DNA of 64,000 nucleotides from NCBI GenBank assembly GCA_018398585.1, contig JAGTTD010000013.1, forward strand, positions 33,407,631 through 33,471,630, read 5' to 3'. The notes under the pieces are model-generated. The model had not been told where the DNA came from, did no database searches, and worked only from the letters and a program-made list of their open reading frames with translations. The stretch comes from Simmondsia chinensis (Eukaryota > Streptophyta > Magnoliopsida > Caryophyllales > Simmondsiaceae). This document shows positions 56,701-64,000 of this stretch, piece after piece (position 1 is the first letter of the stretch; the number at the start of each line of letters is the position of its first letter). A program made the position numbers and the translations under genes.

Positions 56701-57324
56701 AGTCTACAAATTTTGTGAAATAAATTTTTAGTTCAGATGTTACATATTTAATAAAATAGTATAAATAATGCAAATTGGGTCGTTATTTGTTAAAAACCCC
56801 ACAATCAATACTATTCTCCTTATCCAACTCCTTGAAACTCTATTTTGTGACATTGCTAACGAAGAAGAGTTGAAAGATTGGCATATTTTCCACCTTTAGA
56901 CACAGCTATTGAATCATTTTATTAAATACATGTAATATTTTGAACTAAAAGAATTAATATATCAAACTCCAGGATATTAATATGTAATTTACTCTAAACA
57001 TAACATTAATTTTCCATTGTGAAGTATTAAAATATATTGTTTGAGTATAAAATTATTCTTAAATTTTCACCTTACACCTGTGTTTAATATAATTAAATTG
57101 GTAATATTTTTAGAGTCAGCTGAGTTGATCGAGAGATTGCTTGTTCTGATCTTAATAACTTGACTCGTAATGTTAATTAATATGATTTCAGTTTGATATG
57201 AGGTGATAACTCGTGAGACAAATCTTTAATTGAAGATTTTTTTTTTTTTTTGGTGGGAACTAAATTGAAGCAAATATTGAGCTGTTAATGTGATATCATA
57301 TGACATCTTGCTATATGTATGTAC
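56701..57324. other. No feature recognised
   Basis: AT-rich; no ORF or repeat identified. Confidence 0.4.
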
Positions 57325-57480
57325 AACAATGATTATATACAATAACAACAACAACAGTCCCAGTGCCTTGGGGCTCCCGCAGAACGCAGGGTCTGCGGGG
57401 GGTGATGTACGCAGCCTTACCCCTTCGGGCAGAAAAGGAGACTGTTTCTGAGGACCCCCAACCTGAACAATGATTATATA
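57325..57480 (-). mobile_element. RTE/SINE tail insertion with perfect 15-bp TSD
   Basis: The element proper is 57340-57465 (126 bp). It is flanked by AACAATGATTATATA on both sides. On the minus strand it runs from CAGGTTGGGGGTCCTCAGAAACAG to CACTGGGACTGTTGTTGTTG. It has no 5S head, so it is a very short RTE insertion or a headless SINE. Confidence 0.9.
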
Positions 57481-57790
57481 TTTTGAAAAAATAAAAAGAT
57501 AGAATATTCAAAAAGAAAATATTTTAAAACTTTCTAGTAAACGTTATCAATTGTTTCTCCAATGTATAAATCATTGAATTATTAGAAGGAGAAATGGAGG
57601 GAGTCAAAAGTATTTCCTAAATTTTATTGACGAAGTTAATAAAAAAATAAGGAAAATATTAATTAAATCAACTCTCACCAAGAGACGTAAGGAAAAAAAA
57701 AAAAAAAAAAAAATTAAACCCGATTAAAATAATTCTATTGTGATTATACTCTTAAGTTATTGAAAATTTCGGTGCACGTGCGCCAAAAAC
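57481..57790. other. No feature recognised
   Basis: AT-rich with a poly-A run near 57693. Confidence 0.4.
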
Positions 57791-57935
57791 AGCCGAGAAT
57801 CTGGGCCAAGATACAGCACAATGTGGACATTGGTAGCTCATCCCAAGCGATTGGGCTTTAAGGCCCAAAGTGCGACACCAATTATTCTCACCTGGGCCAT
57901 TCCGTTTTTCGGCCCATTTATATAGTGTCACGGTT
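57791..57935 (+). promoter_or_regulatory. Cluster of TGGGCC/GGCCCA (site II) motifs with TATA box
   Basis: At least six TGGGCC/TGGGCT or complementary GGCCCA motifs (near 57801, 57855, 57870, 57893, 57912 and 57935) lie within 145 bp. CATTTATATAGTG at 57917-57929 could be a TATA box. Such site II clusters occur in promoters of growth-related plant genes. No convincing ORF follows, so this may be a relic or a transposon promoter. Confidence 0.35.
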
Positions 57936-57979
57936 GGGCCTGTGCGGCATGAATAGCACCACATCCATACATGTAAGTA

Positions 57980-58260
57980 CCCACTCTAACGGCACCTATG
58001 GCCGTCTATTATAATAGACAGCTAATATTTATTAGATACTAAAAAATTAATAATTTACGGCTCATACTCTTTCATGGGGAAAAAGGAAAGAAGAGATAAG
58101 GGAAGAAAATTATTTTTTTCCAATATTTAATAAATCTTTGTCATAAATTTTTTTTTTTTTTATTGTCTAACAAATCTTGACCGTCTATTACAATAGAGGG
58201 TGAAGATTGACTCCTTTCACACTCTCACCCTCTCATAAGAACGGCACCCTGCATATATAT
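57980..58260. repeat. Possible MITE with GTCTATTATAATAGAC palindrome
   Basis: TAACGGCACC near 57987 and GAACGGCACCC near 58240 bound a segment containing CCGTCTATTATAATAGACAG (58002) and CCGTCTATTACAATAGAGG (58182). Boundaries and class are uncertain. Confidence 0.35.
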
Positions 58261-58299
58261 CGTCACCCTCCTACCTGATGCTTTGCTCTCCAGCAAATG

Positions 58300-58910
58300 A
58301 GTGGCACAAACGTCGCCTGCTTACCTAGCCTCTCTCCATTACTCGATTACACCTAGCCTGACCCACAGCTAATCTAACCCAATTTGGCCCGAAATATCCT
58401 AAATTGTAACCCAACTTGACCTGAAATTTGAATTAACCCAAGTGTTTCAAATGCAATAATAGTTATTTACAGTATATTTTGGATAGTGATATTGTTAGGG
58501 CATTTTATGTTAATGCTAGAGTAATTTCAACACAACAAAATCATAAAAGTCTGTATTATTACCGTGGTATTACCAAAAAATGTCTAGACAATATCACTAA
58601 CCTATATTTTATAAGAGATCATTAAATACTTTTATTAGTAATACAATAAATATGAAGGTAAAAGTATAATTTAAGCTTTGGTAAGTAGTTCATACCATAA
58701 GGGTACCAAATAGTAGAATTATGATGATCCAAAACTAGTAGAACCCGACCCTTGACCCAAACCCAAGATGACCCAAAAAAGTAATAAACTGAATCAGAAG
58801 TGACCCAAAGCTTCAATGGGTGAACCCGCTCCTGAACCAACCTTACTTTATTGTAAACCTTAAATTATCCAAATCCGTACAGGTACAACCGAATTGGACC
58901 CAAAGGCCCA
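58300..58910. repeat. Degenerate (ACCCAAxCCGACCC)n repeat
   Basis: Stretches such as AACCCAACTTGACCTGAAAT (58400) and AACCCGACCCTTGACCCAAACCC (58742) flank AT-rich DNA at 58450-58690. Same class as 62935-63215. Confidence 0.5.
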
Positions 58911-59690
58911 ATCCTGCAACGGCGAAGGTCGCTGCCGCTGTACCATTGGAAGGACTACCAAAGCCGGTGCACTCACCGAAGCAGAATTAGAAGGGCTACC
59001 AATCATCGGTGATAGTGGTGCTGGGGCTGGCGAAAGAGAAGGAGCGGGTAAAATTTTTTCTTATTTTAAAATTATTTAAGTTGAATTTAACTTTTCTACA
59101 TTAAATCAAATTATGTTTATAGTATTTTCTTTTTGGGGTTAAATTATTTTAGGAAAAAGTAATAGATTTTTGACAGTGTTACAAAAACAGAATACCTGAA
59201 AAATAAAACTCAAAAAGTCAGTGTATTCATCAAAATATTTTACATTTGAAATAGGTACAAAATATTATATCAAATCGAAAGTTTGGTACTACCACAATGA
59301 GTTCTTAGAATTTATCATCTAAATACCTGAAATTTTAATATATATATATAATGAGGTACCTTTATGTTTTAAAGTTTTATTATTAATAAGATTTTTATCA
59401 AAAAAACTTAATCAAATGAGTTTTAGTCAAGTCCAGAAATTTTAGATAAAATTGCTAAATGTGGCACAGGATTATTGTAATTATGTGCCATCTTTGTATT
59501 TTTCAGCAAAAAAAGGATGAACTCCAACCAAACGTAGTTGGACTAGAGTGAAGAGTATCTACTTATGGTACAAAATAGACCTGGCAATTGAGTAAGGTTC
59601 AAAACCGAGTTGGGTTGGGCTCAAGTTAAGCTAGCCGTTGACTATGGGTCAAGTCAATTTTGGGTTGGTTCGGCCTTTAACCATGACAAT
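58911..59690. other. No feature recognised
   Basis: GC-richer start (58911-59050) with a short open frame, then AT-rich DNA including (AT)n near 59338. The short frame has no recognisable domain. Confidence 0.4.
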
Positions 59691-59795
59691 AATTCGCTAA
59701 AACTCTTGCATTTTGTTATGGGGTCTACTTTTGTAGGTACACCTAATTTTGTAGTGCAGGTTTTGTCGCTAATTATCGAAAAAAAAATATATCAT
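59691..59795 (+). mobile_element. L1-type LINE 3' end
   Basis: TTTTGTAGTGCAGGTTTTGTCGCTAATTATCGAAAAAAAAAT, the same end as at 30735-30890, 5' truncated. Confidence 0.55.
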
Positions 59796-59814
59796 TGTAC
59801 ATGCTAAAAAATAG

Positions 59815-60620
59815 ATTGTTGTCGTGCAATCTATGGTTGACAATAGAACTTGGGATTTGGTGGCACTCCCTAAGAGGTACAACTCGTATTTAAGATTAAG
59901 AGGAATTCTAAATGAATAAAACGACCTTGTTAATGGCTCAAGGGTTTCATCTAAAAAGGCGTTCAATTATGACAAGTCCGTTTATTTATCTCTAAAAGAA
60001 AAGACACATTTACAAACTTTACTTTTATTATTGATTTAAATTGGAGTGGTAAGAAATGGATGTCAAAGCTACTTTCTTGCATGTTATTTTGATAATATTT
60101 ATATTTAACAATCATACAATTTTGAAGTTAAGGAAAAATAAAATACAACCTGTGAACTTAAAAAGGTAAATATATGGTCTAAAAACCAACATCGAGACGA
60201 TGATGGTATACAAAAATTCTATGAGGTTGTGATTCAAATGGCTATCAAATGGACAAGTTTAATCGGTTTATTGACATTAAGTCTATGTCTGCAAGTGTAA
60301 AGTTGTAGTTTATTCATTGACAAATATTGCTGGCTTCAAATGATCTTTCAACCAAGAGTTGCCTATCAATTGAGTAATAAATCATTGGCATGTGATTAAA
60401 AACCATTGTGAATTCTAAGATGGCATGAGATAATTAAGTAATAAATTATCAGTGTGTGATCAAAAAGTGATGTGTTACTTGCAAAAAAACCTCGAGACCA
60501 AGAAAAATTTTAACTATTTTTTTTTCCATTTCTTATGTTGATTTTGTTGGATTATGAGATTGTTCGACATAAATATGATTGAAGTACTTGTTTGTATGAT
60601 GTCAATTTTGTTGCATGACT
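59815..60620 (+). pseudogene. Decayed Ty1/copia reverse transcriptase
   Basis: Starts MQSMVDNRTWDLVALPKRYN, the conserved entry of copia RT (xxNxTWELVxLPxG). Further on come MDVKATFLHV (60057), LKRSIYGLK (60158) and SLTNIAGF. Stops and frameshifts throughout. The YVDD box cannot be found. No LTR was assigned. Confidence 0.6.
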
Positions 60621-60689
60621 AACCTTAAGTTGCATGTACACATTGACTTGTGCTTCAAATGCGTATTCTAAAGCAGACTTTGCAAGGGT

Positions 60690-60980
60690 TTGTATGAATG
60701 GTTAATCATCATCGAACCAAAAAATTACAAGATTCAATGGGAGAGCTAAGTAGTTCTAGTTTCATGCATAAGTGTAATTTGTGTGAATGGCTAACTAATA
60801 TGGAACAACAAATTGCAAGTTGTAGTGGCAGCCTGAAGTATTTCAAGTTCTATGCACAAATGTGAGATGTGAAAATGGTTAACTAACATGGAATCATACA
60901 TTGCAAGCTTCAATGAGACCTTTAATATTTGAAGTTTAATGAATAGGTGTGATTTATATGAATGGTTAACAACTATGGAT
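60690..60980. repeat. 88-89-bp tandem repeat, three copies and a partial fourth
   Basis: Units begin near 60692, 60781, 60869 and 60957. Each has xTGAATGGTTAACTAAxATGGAAC, ATTGCAAGxTTCAATG and a GTTxxATGCAxAxGTGTGA end. A further related unit lies near 61637-61690. Confidence 0.75.
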
Positions 60981-61089
60981 GTTGGTGTATTTTCAAAATA
61001 AAGTGTTTTGAATGAGTTTTGGCTTGGGTATGATATGTGTCAATATATGGAATGGTGTAGACATACATATACTAGAAAGGCTTTCCGGA

Positions 61090-61262
61090 AGGTGTGTGTC
61101 GACATAAAGGATCTGTGTGTCGACACACATCTTACAAAAACTCTAATGTCCAAAGTTTAATGTTGTGTATTGACACACAAATCCTGTGTGTGGCCACACA
61201 ACTTCAACACACAGTTGTGTGTTGATACATTGCTTCAACACACAGTTGTGTGTTGATAGGGC
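61090..61262. repeat. Cluster of TGTGTG-type palindromes
   Basis: TGTGTGTCGACACACA at about 61110, GTGTGTGGCCACACA at 61183, and twice CAACACACAGTTGTGTGTTG (61206-61225 and 61236-61255), the last two in a perfect 30-bp direct repeat. All lie within 170 bp. Confidence 0.85.
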
Positions 61263-62934
61263 AGTTTTTGGCCCCTTTTTTGCACGATTTTTTATAATGT
61301 TTGGAAAATGTTTTTAGGCCTTTTTTGAAGGGCAAAGGGACACTTAGTAATTTATACAAACCCCCCACCAAACCAGGTTTGAGATATAACTGAAAGAACT
61401 TGAAAATATACTTGTAAATTGGCTTTAAAAATACTTGAAAAAAATAACTTAAAAATTATTCATTGTCTAGTCTTTTTGTCTCGGACTCTACTTCACTTTG
61501 TTTTTTGTTTCATTGTATCCCCCAAGACTATTTTGGTATCGAACAAAATAAGTTTTGAGAACAATGGTTCACTACACTCCTTGAGGTCGTTGGATCGTTA
61601 TAGTACGCTTTTTATACAAATTTCCCTCACAATCAAAAGTTACAAGCTTTAGTGTGAACTGTAAGTGTTTCTAGTTCCACGCATAAGCTTTGAATCTAAA
61701 GTTTCTTTGGAAACAGTAAGTGAACCATCATATACTCGATAAAAGTACATGAATCAAAATGATCCAAAAGTGGTTTTTGCTTGACTCCATATTGGGAGGC
61801 ATTTGATCAATATTTTGTTGCATTTCATGATTCCTGAAGGTATACACTGGCCATAAAAGTGTACTACCACTTAAGTTTGTGTGTAAATCTTTGTTGAATT
61901 TGATGTTTAAACCCTAGATGACGCCTCATAAGAGACCATAAATATTGTGGCCATAATGAGTCTTTCAAATTTGATAATTTAGAACTTGCACGATTCACAC
62001 GTTGGATCAAATTTGGAGAATGTTGGAACATTGTTGGATGCGTGAGCCATTGTGTCAATTACACCAAAAGTTTTGGCCTCCTAGTACAAGTATTTTTCTA
62101 GTTAAGTTACTTATTCAACAGAAAATCGTTGGTTTCCTAATAGCTAACAACTCTTTAGGTACAATATGGAGTCAAAATTTAAATATGATTAGAAGTTTTC
62201 CACGGACAGACTCCAAGTTTTCTATATGAAGGTTGCTAGTCCTTCTTTGAGATGCATAAGATTTATCTACGCATTCAAATCCTCGATCCAGTGAGTAGAA
62301 GGCTTACAAACTGCCATTCACTATCCCTCACTCTTGTTCAAAGTTCAATTCACTTTTGCCGAAACATGGACCAAGGTATGTATTTATAAAATTCTAAGTT
62401 AATAGGAATCTTAAATGATTGTCTAGGATTCACTTTGAATCAGTGGTGGATCCAAGATTTTAGCGATATAGGGTCCATGTTTATAAAAAAAATCAGTAGG
62501 TTTTCTTATACTGAATCCACTATCAATATAGTTATTGTAGTTTTATTGTATTAATTTTGTCTTTGATGATTTATGTTGTCTTCAATTTTATTTTATTTTT
62601 AATCCTAGAATAAAGTTGAAGATAAATTATTAGTTGAATTAAAACTTTAATAGTCAAATAATGGTGGCTTTAGGTTGAGTCTAACATAAGTAGGCCATTA
62701 AAAATTATATTATCAACCTAATTTCATTTCACGATATGTTAAATCAACATCACGTCGATATTAAAGTTTACAGTACTAACTACCAAACCAACGATGTGGT
62801 TATACTGCTGTATTCACTTGTTTATTTTATTTATATAAACTGTCTAATCTTTAATTTTTCTTAATTAATGATTTTTAATTTTGAGAGAAAAACAAGTATC
62901 AATAAAAAATAAAATAATAGAATAATATGAAATT
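61263..62934. other. No gene recognised
   Basis: AT-rich DNA. CAGTGGTGGATCCAAGATTTTAGCGATATAGGGTCC near 62440 looks like the terminal sequence of a common plant repeat, but I could not delimit an element. Confidence 0.4.
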
Positions 62935-63215
62935 GAATCAGACCTAAGGCGGACCTAACCCCTAAGATTAGCCACACATCGTTTGACCTAACCCCAGATT
63001 AGCCTCATTGAGGTAGACCTGACCTTATATCGACCAAATTCGAGATTGACCCAACCCGATCCGACCCAAGATTGACCCAGCTAGACATCAGCCTAATCCA
63101 ACCAGACCCAACCCAAACCAAGCCTAACCCCATCTTGAACCGACCCGAGATTGACGTAACTGAATTTTAGCCAAAACCCAACCCGACCCGAACCGATCCG
63201 ATTGCCAATGTAGTG
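62935..63215. repeat. Degenerate (ACCCAACCCGACCC)n repeat
   Basis: GACCTAACCCC, GACCCAACCCGATCCGACCC, CCAACCCGACCCGAACCGATCC and intervening AGATTGACC units. Non-coding. Confidence 0.6.
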
Positions 63216-63344
63216 TTTTCTCCTGCGTCATCGTGGCTCGACTCCTTTTCAAAGTTTTTCAACTCCTAGAACCAGACCTTTTAATTTCTACCAACTGAAA
63301 TGCTATATAGCTATAAATATCAGAAGAGGTATTTAATTAGGTAT

Positions 63345-63356
<12 letters not shown>

Positions 63357-63392
<36 letters not shown>
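63357..63392. repeat. (AT)n microsatellite
   Basis: About 36 bp of uninterrupted TA/AT. Confidence 0.95.
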
Positions 63393-63394
<2 letters not shown>

Positions 63395-63611
63395 AAATTA
63401 TTTTTCAATTACCCAATAATTTTCTAACAAATCCTAAGGGTGAAACTGGGGGAAGTAGGGAGAAGTGAAGAGAAAATATGTCATATTATTAACTGTAGTG
63501 TTAAATCTAAGGCAATTTTTGTTACTAACTTTTAGTTGAAGATCCTGCGGCAACAAAATAATTGCTCTAAATTTAACACTACCAAGTTTTAAGAAGAAAA
63601 AAGTAGCGTAC

Positions 63612-63811
63612 CTATGATATTGGCCGTTGGCCGTAATGGCAGCAGAAGAATGAGAAGAATTATTAGTTTCCCAGTAGTTGAGATTTCTACTATCATCGGC
63701 TTTGAGGCTCGTGATTCTTGAGGCATCAGTCCCTTCTTTTGTTGTAGTTGCTGTTGTTGTTTCGTAACTTGTGCTCGGCCATGGTGATAACTGGGTTATG
63801 GACTGTGCGCC
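63612..63811 (-). CDS. Likely exon near the 3' end of an unrecognised host gene
   Basis: On the minus strand TTTCTTGGCAG precedes 63811 and GTACGC follows 63612, a canonical acceptor and donor. The 200-bp exon is open and encodes a Ser/Thr-rich, low-complexity segment (SPWPSTSYETTTATTT, then DASRITSLKADDSRN and NNSSHSSAAITANGQ). A further acceptor (TTGCCGCAG) near 63548 would add only a few codons before a stop. The composition is unlike any transposon product in the window. I do not recognise the family. The gene would extend beyond the right edge. Confidence 0.45.
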
Positions 63812-63849
63812 CTGCCAAGAAACACAAATATAAGAGATCAATACTATCA

Positions 63850-64000
63850 AATTTTACCGTACCTTAGATTAGACTCACGAAGTTGATACATATGAGATCT
63901 ATGTATTAGATCAAGTGGGGTTTGTTGGGAAAATCCAGGAAGTGAAAATTCCACGATCCAATCACGTATCAAAATTTTCAACTAAAGGAAAAACCACAAT
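63850..64000. other. Probable intron of the right-edge gene
   Basis: No coding signal; AT-rich, lying upstream (on the minus strand) of the exon at 63612-63811. Confidence 0.3.

Noticed and set aside
1..64000. Endogenous pararetrovirus or other viral insertion
   Set aside because: Every RT-bearing fragment matches copia, L1 or RTE organisation; no movement-protein or viral coat motif was seen.
1..64000. Plastid or mitochondrial DNA insertion
   Set aside because: No recognisable organellar gene or tRNA cluster.

Overview
The window is plant nuclear DNA, almost certainly angiosperm. It is AT-rich and gene-poor and consists mostly of transposable elements of plant-specific families: a CACTA/En-Spm element, Helitrons carrying RPA genes, Ty1/copia and chromodomain Ty3/gypsy elements, L1 and RTE LINEs, SINEs, and MULE- and Tourist-type MITEs. 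I could not identify the species. Only two short stretches, at the extreme ends (49-181 and 63612-63811, both minus strand), look like exons of ordinary host genes.

Layout. 0.5-5 kb: LTR-like and L1 LINE remnants, a 5S rRNA-headed SINE, and a decayed piece resembling a PTB-type RNA-binding domain. 5.1-20.6 kb: two Helitron copies lying head to head as a giant imperfect inverted repeat, each carrying an RPA1-like gene. The left copy was interrupted by an 8279-bp CACTA element, inserted inside an RPA codon with a clean TTT duplication. The right copy was interrupted by an RTE LINE. 20.6-34.3 kb: tandem hairpins, a second 5S-headed SINE, L1 tails, MITEs with clear target-site duplications (TSDs), a 1.8-kb RTE LINE, a 1.4-kb TIR element, a third 5S-headed SINE and a tRNA-derived SINE. 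34.9-52.4 kb: a nest four layers deep. An old copia (layer 1) was split by an L1 LINE (layer 2). The LINE was split by an internally deleted copia (layer 3), which was split by a 4223-bp element with 999-bp LTRs (layer 4) that encodes only a zinc knuckle, a repetitive tract and a chromodomain. The old copia was also hit independently by a 5347-bp copia with a perfect 5-bp TSD. 52.4-63.4 kb: dispersed fragments, MITEs, tandem and palindromic repeats and a decayed copia RT.

How the parts relate. The most notable system is a LINE/SINE partnership. The RTE LINE at 27539-29308, bounded by its own TSD, ends in a roughly 150-bp TTG-tailed segment. Three separate SINE copies consist of an almost complete 5S rRNA sequence joined directly to that same segment, and each has its own TSD. 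This suggests a SINE family born by fusing 5S rRNA (internal pol III promoter) to the RTE recognition tail. In the CACTA element the TNPD transposase gene carries five in-frame stops and a frameshift, while the TNPA-like gene can still be read intact through seven exons. All junctions, motifs and TSDs were read by eye; no database search was possible.
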